NCBI RefSeq assembly: GCF_014217835.1 | Contig: NZ_CP055263.1 | Coordinates: 2,607,501 to 2,671,500 of the forward strand | DNA from: Metabacillus sp. KUDC1714 | GTDB taxonomy: Bacteria > Bacillota > Bacilli > Bacillales > Bacillaceae | Reading direction: 5' to 3' | Length of the DNA: 64,000 bases | In this document: piece after piece, positions 51,535 through 60,339 of the stretch | Layout: each line of letters opens with the position of its first letter | Numbering within the stretch: the first letter of the stretch is position 1 | Program-made: the position numbers and the translations under genes | The notes under the pieces: model-generated | What the model was told of the DNA's origin: nothing | Seen by the model: only the letters and a program-made list of their open reading frames with translations | Databases searched by the model: none

Positions 51535-51852
51535 TTAAAGCTTTATTTTCATGGCAGGCTGTAAAACTTGCTGACGTTGTTTTATAGCAGTTGAAGAACA
51601 AATTTCTTCGAGATCATTTACGATTAGATGTGGTAGAGGCCCATCTATAATGACATTTAAAGCTTGTCCATTTTTTACAGTTAATAAATAGGTAATTAAA
51701 GACGGGAATTTAGAAGCATCAATAACATTTTTACCTTTTGAAAGAAAATATATTTTTCCTGAATAAGATTTTGCCAATTGAGTCATTTTTAATATTTGAT
51801 CAATTCTTAATTGTCTTTTCATACGTAGGTTTATCTTCATTAATTTATTCAT
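51535..51852 (-). CDS. HPr-like domain protein without the phosphorylation sites
   Basis: A 105-residue protein. Residues 10-90 (LRMKRQLRIDQILKMTQLAKSYSGKIYFLSKGKNVIDASKFPSLITYLLTVKNGQALNVIIDGP) follow the strand-helix-strand pattern of the phosphocarrier HPr and Crh. The active histidine stretch HARPA is replaced by RIDQI, and the Ser46 loop (KSIMG) by ASKFPS. It therefore cannot work as a normal PTS phosphocarrier and might bind a protein such as CcpA or have another use (inference). ATG 51852 has GGAGG 5 bases upstream. Confidence 0.6.
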   Translation of the reverse strand: MNKLMKINLRMKRQLRIDQILKMTQLAKSYSGKIYFLSKGKNVIDASKFPSLITYLLTVKNGQALNVIIDGPLPHLIVNDLEEICSSTAIKQRQQVLQPAMKIKL

Positions 51853-52065
51853 ATATACCTCCAAAGTGTAAATGTTAGTATTATTTGTTAATGGTTAAAT
51901 ACCTCTGTGACTTGAAATGAAAACACAAAGAAGCGAAAATGGTTATATAGTCCCTATGTTATTTATTACCTATTACTTAAAAAATTTGAATCAATGTTAA
52001 AAAGCGTTCATCTTTTTTCTAAATGAAGATATAGTAAAAGTAGTGAGTGAGAAAGGAAGTTGAAG

Positions 52066-52269
52066 ATGGAAAAAGTAAAGTACATTAGTATGGTTACTGC
52101 AATCTTCACTCAGATTACTGGTATTATTTTTTTATTTATAAACATAAAAGTTGCATTTGGACTGTTTTATGTTTATTTCTTCTCTTTGCTTGTGTTGCTC
52201 TTTGTGTTTATAAAAACTAGAATGGATGAGAAAAAGGAGGATGATAAAAATGATTATCGTGACTACTGA
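52066..52269 (+). CDS. Small two-span membrane protein
   Basis: A 67-residue protein with two membrane helices (YISMVTAIFTQITGIIFLFI and FGLFYVYFFSLLVLLFVFI) and a charged C-terminal tail (KTRMDEKKEDDKNDYRDY). AAGGAAG lies 6 bases before ATG 52066. It overlaps the YbjQ-family gene by 20 bases, so the two are co-translated. Function unknown. Confidence 0.7.
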   Translation: MEKVKYISMVTAIFTQITGIIFLFINIKVAFGLFYVYFFSLLVLLFVFIKTRMDEKKEDDKNDYRDY

Positions 52270-52567
52270 ATCAGTACCAGGTAAAGAAACAAAGGAATTC
52301 AAAGGGTTTGTAAAAGGAAGTACAGTTCAATCAAAACATATTGGAAAAGACATTATGGCTGGATTAAAAACAATTGTTGGAGGTGAGCTAAAAGAATACA
52401 CTGAAATGATGGATGAAGCGAGACAAAAAGCGATTGGAAGGATGGTAGAGGATGCAAAGGCAAAAGGTGCTAATGCAGTAGTATGTATGAGATTAGAATC
52501 CTCTGCTGTCATGCAAAATGCTTCTGAAATTATTGCCTATGGAACCGCAGTATTGATCGAAGAATAA
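52250..52567 (+). CDS. YbjQ/UPF0145 heavy-metal-binding-like protein
   Basis: A 105-residue protein of the YbjQ family: MIIVTTESVPGKETKEFKGFVKGSTVQSKHIGKDIMAGLKTIVGGELKEYTEMMDEARQ, then the strand ANAVVCMRLESSAV. The fold is a pentameric barrel described as heavy-metal-binding-like without proof of metal binding. ATG 52250 follows AAGGAGG by 9 bases. It is coupled to the membrane protein in front. Confidence 0.88.
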   Translation: MIIVTTESVPGKETKEFKGFVKGSTVQSKHIGKDIMAGLKTIVGGELKEYTEMMDEARQKAIGRMVEDAKAKGANAVVCMRLESSAVMQNASEIIAYGTAVLIEE

Positions 52568-52598
52568 TACTTATCCTAAGCATAAAAATTTATAAAAG

Positions 52599-52622
52599 TA
52601 AAAAGCTGACATCGTCAGCCTT
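52599..52622 (-). terminator. Terminator after the 40-residue gene
   Basis: AAGCTGAC (52603-52610) pairs with GTCAGCCTT (52614-52622) around a 3-base loop, with a T run on the minus strand. Confidence 0.7.
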
Positions 52623-52639
52623 CTAGGGAATTCTATAAA

Positions 52640-52762
52640 TTATAGCTTCTTCTTTGCTTGCTCCCAATAATACAATTGCGGAAAGCGTATATGAACAACA
52701 TATTCATGGAATAGAGTATAGCTGATAAAACCAACGAGCTTCCAATCTACTGCATCAAACAT
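52640..52762 (-). CDS. 40-residue aromatic small protein
   Basis: A short gene, MFDAVDWKLVGFISYTLFHEYVVHIRFPQLYYWEQAKKKL, with AAAGGGGCT upstream and a terminator downstream. It is amphipathic with many aromatic residues (F, W, Y), perhaps membrane-surface associated. No family is recognised. The arrangement of ribosome binding site, frame and terminator supports it. Confidence 0.55.
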   Translation of the reverse strand: MFDAVDWKLVGFISYTLFHEYVVHIRFPQLYYWEQAKKKL

Positions 52763-52942
52763 AAACGATCAGCCCCTTTATTGTGTGAAACGAACATGAT
52801 GGAAAATTTAAGTGCTTAGTAAAGGGAACATTACATGTACGTTTTTATAATATATGGTCAGATAGACTTGTTTGATACATGGTAAATTGCCTTGAGTTTT
52901 AAATCAGGGACTGGTATTTATCCTTGTGCTTTTCTAAAAAGT

Positions 52943-52976
52943 AAAGAGGCTGACACAAAGTGCCAACCTCTTTAGC
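52943..52976 (-). terminator. Terminator after the SASP gene
   Basis: AAAGAGGCTGaCAC (52943-52956) pairs imperfectly with GTGCCAACCTCTTT (52960-52973), 16 bases behind the SASP stop on the minus strand. Confidence 0.7.
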
Positions 52977-52991
52977 CAATTTATTAAATTG

Positions 52992-53210
52992 TTATTGTTG
53001 AGAATAACCGCTCATAGATTGTTGAGCCATAGATACTAAACGTTTAGTGATTTCTCCACCTACAGAACCGTTAGCTCTAGAAGTTGTTTCTCCACCTAAG
53101 TTTACACCAAATTCTGAAGCGATTTCATATTTCATTTGATCAATCGCTTGTGAAGCTCCTGGTACTACAAGTTGATTAGACGAATTGCTGTTTGAACTGT
53201 TTTGTGCCAT
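52992..53210 (-). CDS. Alpha/beta-type small acid-soluble spore protein
   Basis: A 72-residue SASP that coats and protects spore DNA. The GPR protease site ([12 protein letters not shown]) and the second conserved helix with [24 protein letters not shown] are exact family features. The N terminus is Asn/Ser-rich. GAGGAGAT precedes ATG 53210. In B. subtilis sspB is near yheE, which agrees with this position. No convincing sigma-G promoter could be fixed. Confidence 0.96.
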   Translation of the reverse strand: MAQNSSNSNSSNQLVVPGASQAIDQMKYEIASEFGVNLGGETTSRANGSVGGEITKRLVSMAQQSMSGYSQQ

Positions 53211-53588
53211 CTGTCATTCATCTCCTCATAAAAGTTGTATTGGTTGGGTTAGTTGGAATTGCACCAAACATATGAAGACCTTATTGGTTTCATTGCCTCA
53301 CTTGGCGTAACCCATTCATGAAAAAGTGTTGCTTGCGCTTGCGTTGTTGCTTGATGTTACTAAGTATTATGGATAATTCTTTCGTTAATATTCAAAGAAA
53401 AGGTGGTAATTTTTTCTTAATAACTTGCTTCAAGAACTGTAGTTTGAAACAAAGGATGTCTTGTTTTGAATGCAAAGTGATCACATCATCTTTTATCTCA
53501 AGGCTGCCCAATGTATTCCGCATTTCTTACATAAAATAATGATGTTTAGAGATTCTAAAAATATGTAGTTAATAAAGGGGATGGGTCG
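53211..53588. other. Intergenic region without a supported gene
   Basis: A 43-codon minus-strand frame at 53392-53523 (beginning MRNTLGSLEIKDDVITLHSK) lacks a good ribosome binding site and may be a gene relic. The plus-strand frame at 53318-53539 also lacks one. No RNA structure was recognised. Confidence 0.45.
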
Positions 53589-53831
53589 ATGGAATTGTGT
53601 CCTTTATGTAATGGATTGGAGACGCGAATTATCCAATGTCCTAATTGCCAGAGGATCATGGAGGATAGAGGGAAGATCACTGATTATCTTGATGATTATA
53701 GTGCATATATGGATATTGATATAATGAAGCTGTTTGATGGAAATGCAAACTCCTTAGAAGAACATAAATGTATTCATTATTTTTATTGTCCTACGTGTCA
53801 GCATGAAGAAACAAATGCTATAAATGAGTGA
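53589..53831 (+). CDS. 80-residue zinc-ribbon-like protein
   Basis: A small protein with three cysteine pairs: CPLC at residues 4-7, CPNC at 17-20, and a further C-x5-CPTC near 61-70, suggesting one or two zinc ribbons. Between them is an acidic segment ITDYLDDYSAYMDIDIMKLFDG. AAGGGGATGG precedes ATG 53589. Found next to spore genes; function unknown. Confidence 0.75.
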   Translation: MELCPLCNGLETRIIQCPNCQRIMEDRGKITDYLDDYSAYMDIDIMKLFDGNANSLEEHKCIHYFYCPTCQHEETNAINE

Positions 53832-53856
53832 CTTTGTTTCACTATAGAAAAAAACA

Positions 53857-53886
53857 AAAACCCCGTTCATTAGAACGAGGCTTTTT
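53857..53886. terminator. Bidirectional terminator between the zinc-ribbon gene and msmX
   Basis: CCCCGTTC (53861-53868) pairs with GAACGAGG (53873-53880), with A and T runs on either side. Confidence 0.9.
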
Positions 53887-53895
53887 GTCCATTTC

Positions 53896-55008
53896 TTATT
53901 TCTCACCAGCAGGGCGAATTCTTAGTTCAGAATCAGTATCGAAGAAGTGAGCTTTGTTCATATCTAAAGCTAAATCAAGTGTTTGACCTGGTTTAATGTC
54001 TGTACGAGAGTCAACACGCGCTACGAATGTTTGACCATCAATTTCAGAGTAAAGCATAGTTTCTGCACCCATTAACTCAGCAACTTCAATTTTTGCAGTG
54101 ATTTTTGTATTTTGAGAAGCATCGATGAATACTGGCTCATCATGAATTTCTTCAGGACGAACTCCCATAAGAATTTCTTTGTTTACATAGCCTTGCTCAC
54201 GAAGGTATTTCATTTTGCCTTCTGGAACAACTACTGAAGTAGTACCAAATGAGAATTTACCATCTGTAAGTTTACCTTTAAAGAAGTTCATTGCAGGTGA
54301 GCCAATGAATCCACCAACGAATGCATTTTCAGGCTTGTCATATACTTCTTTAGGTGAACCAACTTGTTGGATTAAACCATCTTTAAGTACAACAAGACGA
54401 GTAGCCATTGTCATCGCTTCTGTTTGGTCATGTGTTACATAAATTGTTGTTGTTTGTAAGCGTTGGTGTAATTTTGTGATTTCAGCACGCATTTGTACAC
54501 GAAGCTTAGCATCAAGGTTAGATAAAGGCTCATCCATTAAGAATACTTTTGCATCACGAACGATCGCACGACCTAGTGCAACACGCTGACGTTGCCCACC
54601 TGATAATGCTTTTGGCTTACGTTGTAAGTATTGTTCAAGTCCAAGGATTTTAGCTGCATCTGTTACACGACGCTCAATTTCGTCTTTTGGTAGTTTACGA
54701 AGCTTTAATCCGAATGCCATGTTGTCATATACGTTCATATGTGGGTAAAGAGCGTAGTTTTGGAATACCATCGCGATGTCACGATCTTTAGGTGCTACAT
54801 CGTTCATACGTTTTCCGTCGATGAAGAAATCACCTTTTGAGATTTCTTCTAATCCTGCTACCATACGAAGTGTAGTAGATTTACCACAACCAGATGGACC
54901 AACGAATACGATAAACTCTTTATCTTGGATATGAAGGTTGAAGTCTTCTACTGCAGTTACTTTATTGTCATAGATTTTGTAAATATTATCTAGTCTTAAT
55001 TCAGCCAT
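53896..55008 (-). CDS. msmX: Multi-sugar ABC transporter ATPase MsmX
   Basis: A 370-residue ATPase shared by several oligosaccharide importers. Walker A GPSGCGKST, signature LSGGQRQRVALGRAI, Walker B VFLMDEPLSNLDAKLR and H-loop THDQ are visible, followed by the C-terminal TOBE/MalK-type domain (MGVRPEEIHDEP). The permease genes it serves are not adjacent, which is typical for MsmX. GGGGAGG precedes the start. A cre-like site upstream points to catabolite control. Confidence 0.95.
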   Translation of the reverse strand: MAELRLDNIYKIYDNKVTAVEDFNLHIQDKEFIVFVGPSGCGKSTTLRMVAGLEEISKGDFFIDGKRMNDVAPKDRDIAMVFQNYALYPHMNVYDNMAFGLKLRKLPKDEIERRVTDAAKILGLEQYLQRKPKALSGGQRQRVALGRAIVRDAKVFLMDEPLSNLDAKLRVQMRAEITKLHQRLQTTTIYVTHDQTEAMTMATRLVVLKDGLIQQVGSPKEVYDKPENAFVGGFIGSPAMNFFKGKLTDGKFSFGTTSVVVPEGKMKYLREQGYVNKEILMGVRPEEIHDEPVFIDASQNTKITAKIEVAELMGAETMLYSEIDGQTFVARVDSRTDIKPGQTLDLALDMNKAHFFDTDSELRIRPAGEK

Positions 55009-55027
55009 TTTTAATTCCTCCCCATTT

Positions 55028-55042
55028 TTGAAAGCGTTTTAA
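55028..55042. promoter_or_regulatory. Putative cre site upstream of msmX
   Basis: TTGAAAGCGTTTTAA matches the CcpA consensus WTGNAANCGNWNNCW with one mismatch. It lies 20-34 bases before the msmX start, where repression would be effective. Confidence 0.5.
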
Positions 55043-55136
55043 CTTGTTTTCATTGTAAGGGATTTCATAGAAAGAAGTAAACGTACAAGTTGCACGAAAA
55101 AAATTAGGCTCTTTTGTGCAACTTGTAAATGCTATG

Positions 55137-56036
55137 CTAGTTTTCATGACGAACTAGCATAATTGCTAGGAAAATAAAAGTAGCATTTGAAAACGTACGG
55201 ATGTCCAAACCCGTTTTTTCTAGTAACTTTTCTAATCGATATTGGAGGCTATTACGATGAATAAATAATCTTTTAGCCGTTGATGATGCATTTAAATTTG
55301 ATTGTAAAAAGGCCTCAATCGTATAAAGAAGCTCATTATCTTCAATTGCCTCTATTAAATGATTAGATAGAATATCCTTTTTAACACTTGATGGAGACTT
55401 CATGATCAGTAAGGGTAATCCCTCATAAAAGGTTAATGCTTTTTCACGATTAGCAGAACGGTGCAAGGTTTGGAAGCAGCTTTGCTCTAAGGAAAATTTG
55501 TCTCTCAAAGCATGATCATTTTTTTGTAGTTGTCCAATATAAAAATATGGCTCTACATAAAAATCAGTCGTTAATGTATCACTTAGATCCTTTAGGGATT
55601 CAACTTCAAAGGTTATAGTCGGTTTTTCCTCGATAATAATACCATGAGAACTACTTAACCAAATGACAAGTTCGGAGTTAATAATACCTTGAACTGCTGC
55701 TTCAAAGTTCTGTTTATCCTCTATTGGTTGTTTTAAATAAAAGTAATAAAACCGGAGTGTCACATGATCTGATGGAAGGGGGGATTCACCATTTTTACTC
55801 TCAGTAAATAGATAATCAAACCATTTACGTTGAGAGACTGTAAAGTGATCTTCATTCAGCAATTCAACTGGTTGAAATAGAGAAGTGAGTAGATCTATTT
55901 CTTTTTCTGCTAAGGTAGTTTTAAGAATACCAAAGATTTGCCCAATCTCAGTTCGGAACCATTTAAATCTTGTATCATTTGGATTATATGTAATCGTCAT
56001 GGCTTCTTTATAATGTTGCATAAGATTTTCTAACAT
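55137..56036 (-). CDS. PucR/CdaR-type helix-turn-helix regulator
   Basis: A 299-residue protein whose C-terminal 55 residues (LLYTIEAFLQSNLNASSTAKRLFIHRNSLQYRLEKLLEKTGLDIRTF) form the PucR_C/HTH_30 domain. The N-terminal 230 residues have no recognised sensor domain. Such regulators usually activate sugar acid or nucleotide-base pathways. It is the gene directly upstream of msmX with about 130 bases between, so it may or may not regulate it. The ATG at 56036 has GGAGCA upstream. Confidence 0.85.
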   Translation of the reverse strand: MLENLMQHYKEAMTITYNPNDTRFKWFRTEIGQIFGILKTTLAEKEIDLLTSLFQPVELLNEDHFTVSQRKWFDYLFTESKNGESPLPSDHVTLRFYYFYLKQPIEDKQNFEAAVQGIINSELVIWLSSSHGIIIEEKPTITFEVESLKDLSDTLTTDFYVEPYFYIGQLQKNDHALRDKFSLEQSCFQTLHRSANREKALTFYEGLPLLIMKSPSSVKKDILSNHLIEAIEDNELLYTIEAFLQSNLNASSTAKRLFIHRNSLQYRLEKLLEKTGLDIRTFSNATFIFLAIMLVRHEN

Positions 56037-56214
56037 CGGAATGCTCCTTTAGTGCATGGATTCTTTATATCCATTATAGAAAAGATAGCGTAAGCATGAA
56101 AGCCTAAGTATTGTGAGTTTACGTCTTAATATTATCTGTAAACCTTAGGAACGATAAAATGTGGTTAAGCTTAGAGTATTAGAGGGGGGGCTGCTTTCTA
56201 TAATTAAGTGAAAA

Positions 56215-56242
56215 GTAAAAGACTGCAATAATAATTGCAGCC
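56215..56242 (-). terminator. Terminator of the yheD-C-E operon
   Basis: CTGCAAT (56223-56229) pairs with ATTGCAG (56234-56240), with T-rich sequence on the minus strand. Confidence 0.75.
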
Positions 56243-56434
56243 TTATTCCTCAATTTGATGTGGTGGTTCTTCTTTTACTAGATCCCTTGCTTCTTCAATA
56301 TTAGTCGTGTCTTCTCTCATATGAACAGAACCGCCAGATAATCCTTCATTTATTATTCGGTCAATATCCAAATAAGCTTTGTCTTTCCCTTCATAATTCA
56401 GATCTTGTTTTACAGCATCATCTTTTTTTGTCAT
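56243..56434 (-). CDS. 63-residue acidic protein at the end of the yheCD operon
   Basis: ATG 56434 follows GAGGAGG. The product (MTKKDDAVKQDLNYEGKDKAYLDIDRIINEGLSGGSVHMRED...) is very acidic and soluble. The DIDRIINEGLSGGSVH stretch recalls small Bacillus spore-associated proteins of the YozQ/DUF4025 sort, but this is uncertain. It lies 57 bases after yheE on the same strand. Confidence 0.65.
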   Translation of the reverse strand: MTKKDDAVKQDLNYEGKDKAYLDIDRIINEGLSGGSVHMREDTTNIEEARDLVKEEPPHQIEE

Positions 56435-56491
56435 TTTTAAAACCTCCTCATACACGGTAGTTTGTGCTGGAGGTGCTATCATCATTCATAA

Positions 56492-56701
56492 TTATTCGTA
56501 TACATGGAAAAGCATTAGTTCGTGAATTTGCGATTGGATATCTGTTACTACCTCCTTAGGGGGTGTCATAACGCCCCATTCAATTTGTCCATTTTTATGG
56601 TAGGTTCCGTCGTAATGATTTCCTCTAAAGTAAAAGGAGATTCGCCAGCCTGGTAAATTTACTTGCTTAAACAAAGGTTTATATTGAAAATGTGTAATCA
56701 A
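56492..56701 (-). CDS. yheE: YheE-family small protein
   Basis: A 69-residue protein (MITHFQYKPLFKQVNLPGWRISFYFRGNHYDGTYHKNGQIEWG...ELMLFHVYE) with the pattern of YheE/DUF5342: strands with conserved PGWRISF and a C-terminal LMLFHVY helix. In B. subtilis yheE lies beside yheD/yheC and sspB, as here. AAAGGGGC precedes the start. Function unknown. Confidence 0.85.
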   Translation of the reverse strand: MITHFQYKPLFKQVNLPGWRISFYFRGNHYDGTYHKNGQIEWGVMTPPKEVVTDIQSQIHELMLFHVYE

Positions 56702-56745
56702 CCTTATCGCCCCTTTCCTATATTAGGATTAATACGGCGAAATGC

Positions 56746-57807
56746 TCAAAAATCCTCCTGAACAAATGTGGTAACATTTGTTAATTTTGTAAACAATTCT
56801 ACTAACTGGGTTATTCGGTTTTTTTGGATAGTCATTTCATCAAATATCATAGGCTTTGAATTAACTTCAAATAGCATTGGATCTCCTTGAGGGGTTAACC
56901 CAACATCCATTGAAAATTCACCGATAAATCCGTAGCTTTCTGTTAGTTGAGCACCAACTGTTTGAGCTAACCAATTTAATTGCGAAATAGAACATTTATG
57001 CTCAATACGTTGAAATGAAATAATATCTCCACCATTTGGAACATGAGTGATAATTGAGTGAGCTGCTGCTTTTCGAACCCCAACCCCGAAGATTTTATGT
57101 ATACCATTGTCAAATAGGCAGAGGATTCTTAAATCATATTTGCATTTGTCAATTTTATCAGTATGGATTTCTGTTTGTATGAGGTACTGCTTGTTCTTTA
57201 AAAGCGTCTCTATGTCCTGCACAAAATCTGAGTGGAAATATTTTATCCTTTTATTTTTTCTATGGAGGTAGAAATGTAATCCATCAAAAGATAGCTTATA
57301 AATGCCTTTTCCTTTATGACCCGTTACAGGCTTAACGTAAAGGGCATGATAGGTGCTTAATTTAGAAAGTAAATCGTTTATATTTGTATAAATCCAAGTT
57401 TTGGGTAAATAAGCTGATAGTTGCTTTGATTTTGATAGAGAACAATAGCTTTCCCATTTATTAAAAAAACAGGGATTGAAAAAATACTTTCCTTCTTTTT
57501 TATATAGTTGTTTAAGAGCTAAAAATGGGGCATGTGTTTCTTCTATTCTAGAAGAAACTTTGTTATAGATGAGGTCAGGAAAGGGGAAGGAAAGCTTCCC
57601 CCATTTTTGATCATGATGCAAATAGATATAGCCAGAAACATAGTCCCTATGGACGCCTTCTGTTGTGAAAATAAAGGATAGACCACCAACTTTCATGAGT
57701 TCCTTTTGGATCGACTTAAAAACTGAGTGATCACCGCGAAAGGAATCCTCTAGTTTGCCTTTACTTGTTAGAATTCCAACAAGAGGGGAGTAATTAAACT
57801 TCTTCAT
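56746..57807 (-). CDS. yheC: YheC-type ATP-grasp protein, second copy
   Basis: A 353-residue YheC/YheD-family protein with an ATP-grasp fold in its C-terminal half: YVKPVTGHKGKGIYKLS (phosphate-binding loop), then LRILCLFDNG and the metal-binding MLFEVNSKPMIFDE. The N terminus (SPLVGILTSKGK) matches YheC. Such proteins were described as spore coat associated. The ligated substrates are unknown. It overlaps the preceding YheD copy by 14 bases. Confidence 0.88.
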   Translation of the reverse strand: MKKFNYSPLVGILTSKGKLEDSFRGDHSVFKSIQKELMKVGGLSFIFTTEGVHRDYVSGYIYLHHDQKWGKLSFPFPDLIYNKVSSRIEETHAPFLALKQLYKKEGKYFFNPCFFNKWESYCSLSKSKQLSAYLPKTWIYTNINDLLSKLSTYHALYVKPVTGHKGKGIYKLSFDGLHFYLHRKNKRIKYFHSDFVQDIETLLKNKQYLIQTEIHTDKIDKCKYDLRILCLFDNGIHKIFGVGVRKAAAHSIITHVPNGGDIISFQRIEHKCSISQLNWLAQTVGAQLTESYGFIGEFSMDVGLTPQGDPMLFEVNSKPMIFDEMTIQKNRITQLVELFTKLTNVTTFVQEDF

Positions 57808-59167
57808 GAATCAATTCCTCAGGATTAAAAATGGCCTTTTTGGATAAATATAATCCGTATTCCAGAGATGCCTTACGTGAGAGAATATCTGCATCTTTTA
57901 GTTCTGGGTGGCAAAAAATCGATCTGCCAGGCTTTGAATTTGCCTCAAACATCCAAATCCTTCCGTTTTGATCAATTCCCAAATCAAAGCCAATCTCACC
58001 GATAAAGCCTTGTATCTTGTCATCAATGACATTACTTAAAATAATTGCTGCCTCTGTTAGGTCATGAAAGGCTTTTACTCGATCCTGTGGCTCAGGATAT
58101 ATTTCTTCGAGTGTTTTAACAGCACCTCCACTATTTAAATGTGTGGTAACACTCCCTTTTCCCGCAACCTTTGCTGCAATAGCCGTGACTTTCCATACGC
58201 CGTTTTCATCTTTGTTTGTATGGATTCTAAAATCAATGGGCTTCCCATCTAAACGAATCAATTTAATGCCTTGTTGAGCGAGATAACTAGAAAGAAGTCT
58301 GTCTTTAAAGGACGCCTTTAAGAAATGTTCAATGGAAGGATATTTTCTTAATCGATTAACTTCCTTTTCATCTCGATATCTAGAATAATATTGATTATCC
58401 TCACGTGAATACATAAGATGATAGACTCCTAGACCTAAACTGCCGTTTGCAGGCTTTAAATAGATGCTTTGGAAAGAAGCGAGCATTTCTTCCATTTTGC
58501 TAATGGAAGGAGTATGGTAAGTAGCTGGCAAATACTTTGCTACTTGAGTGTCATGAACTAAAAGCTTATGGATTGACCATTTATTAAAAAATCCAGGATT
58601 ATACCAAGGTATGGAGTATTCCTCAGTTAGGCGTTTTTTTACGAGTCTCAATGCTTGATGATTTTCGATTCGCCGATTCGGTAAACGGTCGTATACAGAA
58701 TTTGGAAACGGAAAAGTTACTTGCTTCCAGCCATTCTTTCCATAGGTAAAGCCATCTATAGTGCCTTCCTCCCAATTTATATGGTGGGCACCAAATACAA
58801 ATGTGTAAAGTCCTAGCGATTGATCAAGAGATAAAAATTTAGCGAAAAATAAGGAGCGTTCACCAATCGGACGCAGTATAGATTCAGTAAACCCTGCAGT
58901 GAAAATACCAATTAAGGGTCCTAAATGAAGGGTACCATCATTAAAGAAGAGATGTGTTTTTCCATTAGTAGGAAGCATTAGTTGATTTGCCATCACGAGC
59001 GGTAATAAGATACTCTCCTCTAGCTCTTTACTGTATTGAACCTCACAAGGAAGCATAAGAGTTCCGAATGATAGTGTATTAACGTGTCCGAATTTCATTG
59101 TAGAAATCGGTAAGTGAATGCAATGATCTGTAGAGTTTGTTATTTTAATGGAATATGTTGTACTCAT
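57794..59167 (-). CDS. yheD: YheD-type ATP-grasp protein, second copy
   Basis: A 457-residue YheD-type protein. The N-terminal 90 residues form a small beta domain (YSIKITNSTDHCIHLPISTMKFG), then GPLIGIFTAGF. The ATP-grasp part has YLKPANGSLGLGVYHL, DFRIHTNKDENG and the metal ligands WMFEANSKPGRSIF. The start is ATG 59167, sharing a base with the YheC stop (TAATG) and with AAGGAG upstream; the earlier frame from 59212 is not used. YheD forms rings around the forespore in B. subtilis. Confidence 0.88.
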   Translation of the reverse strand: MSTTYSIKITNSTDHCIHLPISTMKFGHVNTLSFGTLMLPCEVQYSKELEESILLPLVMANQLMLPTNGKTHLFFNDGTLHLGPLIGIFTAGFTESILRPIGERSLFFAKFLSLDQSLGLYTFVFGAHHINWEEGTIDGFTYGKNGWKQVTFPFPNSVYDRLPNRRIENHQALRLVKKRLTEEYSIPWYNPGFFNKWSIHKLLVHDTQVAKYLPATYHTPSISKMEEMLASFQSIYLKPANGSLGLGVYHLMYSREDNQYYSRYRDEKEVNRLRKYPSIEHFLKASFKDRLLSSYLAQQGIKLIRLDGKPIDFRIHTNKDENGVWKVTAIAAKVAGKGSVTTHLNSGGAVKTLEEIYPEPQDRVKAFHDLTEAAIILSNVIDDKIQGFIGEIGFDLGIDQNGRIWMFEANSKPGRSIFCHPELKDADILSRKASLEYGLYLSKKAIFNPEELIHEEV

Positions 59168-60270
59168 TAGTTCGACTCCTTTATAGCTGCTTGGTTTCGT
59201 AAAAAATGACAATAGGCTAATGGAGCTTCAAATAGATTTTCTGCTGCATTAGGATTTGTTTCGATAAGTGTTTTTCTACCTGGTTTTGAGTTCATATCTA
59301 AAATCCATACTGAACCATCTTTTGCATAACCAATATCAACCCCGATTTCGAATAAACGAGTTACTTTTTCTTCGAGTGAAGTAGGTAAGTGCGTACTAAT
59401 CGTTCGAAGTTCATCCTCGAGTAGTACTTTTTGCTTTGATGATAAGGTGGAGGACCAGTCACTGTATGTTAGTGCGTCACCACCACTATTTAAGTTTGAT
59501 AGAAAGGAGCCATAATAGCCTTTGCGAACTCCTTTCCCAACTAAACCCCATTTTCCATGTTTATTTTTTTGGAGAAACAAACGAATATCAAACGGATATC
59601 CCTGATTATCTAGGAGTGGAAGTAGCGGTTGAAGTAGATAGGTTTGCTGTTTTAAAAGTTTTTCACACCAACTCGCAAACTCCTTTATTGATTGAAAATC
59701 CTTTGTTTTTTTATCTTTACCTTTATGGTAGGTGATCATAATCGCTTTAGTATGATGTTTCACTGCAATGATCCCGTTCCCTCTCGAACCATTAATAGGT
59801 TTTAATAAACAAGTGGTGTCAACCTTCAAACGGTGGAGAATTTGATTTGGTTCTCGTACTAGTTCTGTGTGAGGAAGGTAGCTGCTAATAATCGGATCAC
59901 TCTGTAAAGATTGATAGATTTTCCACTTGTCTGGTAACCCAAATCCTAAAAAGGTTGTTTGTGGATTCTTTTTAAGCCATTCAACAATTGGTTTGCATTT
60001 ATAAATCGCTTGTTTTTGGTGATAAAAGCAACGATCATAAATAAATGAAGGGATAGGGAACACCTCATTTTTCCAACTCTGTGTCTGTTGATCATATTTC
60101 TCACCATTAATCATTAATGTGGAAGGTTCAATTGAAGTAGGCTCAAATCTAACGAATTGAATGTTAAATTGTGCACTACGTTTGGCAATTTCAGTCGCAT
60201 ATCCATTCTCATGATGTTTATTAACGACTAAAAAGCCTAAAGTCGGTTGTTCCAATTTGGTCAACTCCAT
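59167..60270 (-). CDS. yheC: YheC-type ATP-grasp protein, first copy
   Basis: A 367-residue YheC-type protein: N-terminal PTLGFLVVNKHHENGYA, ATP-grasp loop LLKPINGSRGNGIIAV, DIRLFLQKNKHGKW, metal ligands WILDMNSKPGRKTL. It lacks the 90-residue N-terminal domain of YheD. GGAG lies 9 bases before ATG 60270. It is between the two YheD-type genes in the same operon. Compared with the copy at 56746 it has clearly different sequence, so the duplication is old. Confidence 0.87.
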   Translation of the reverse strand: MELTKLEQPTLGFLVVNKHHENGYATEIAKRSAQFNIQFVRFEPTSIEPSTLMINGEKYDQQTQSWKNEVFPIPSFIYDRCFYHQKQAIYKCKPIVEWLKKNPQTTFLGFGLPDKWKIYQSLQSDPIISSYLPHTELVREPNQILHRLKVDTTCLLKPINGSRGNGIIAVKHHTKAIMITYHKGKDKKTKDFQSIKEFASWCEKLLKQQTYLLQPLLPLLDNQGYPFDIRLFLQKNKHGKWGLVGKGVRKGYYGSFLSNLNSGGDALTYSDWSSTLSSKQKVLLEDELRTISTHLPTSLEEKVTRLFEIGVDIGYAKDGSVWILDMNSKPGRKTLIETNPNAAENLFEAPLAYCHFLRNQAAIKESN

Positions 60271-60339
60271 TCACTTATTTCTCCTTACTCCTCTAACTTA
60301 GATAAAGCGAGGCTTCATGGTTAAATAACTAACGTCTTC

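Noticed and set aside
53211-53320. Sigma-G promoter of the SASP gene
   Set aside because: TGAATG followed after 17 bases by CAATGAA on the minus strand fits the consensus too poorly to claim.
53318-53539. Cys-rich open frame of 73 codons on the plus strand
   Set aside because: No ribosome binding site precedes its ATG, the composition is odd for a protein, and the opposite strand looks at least as protein-like.
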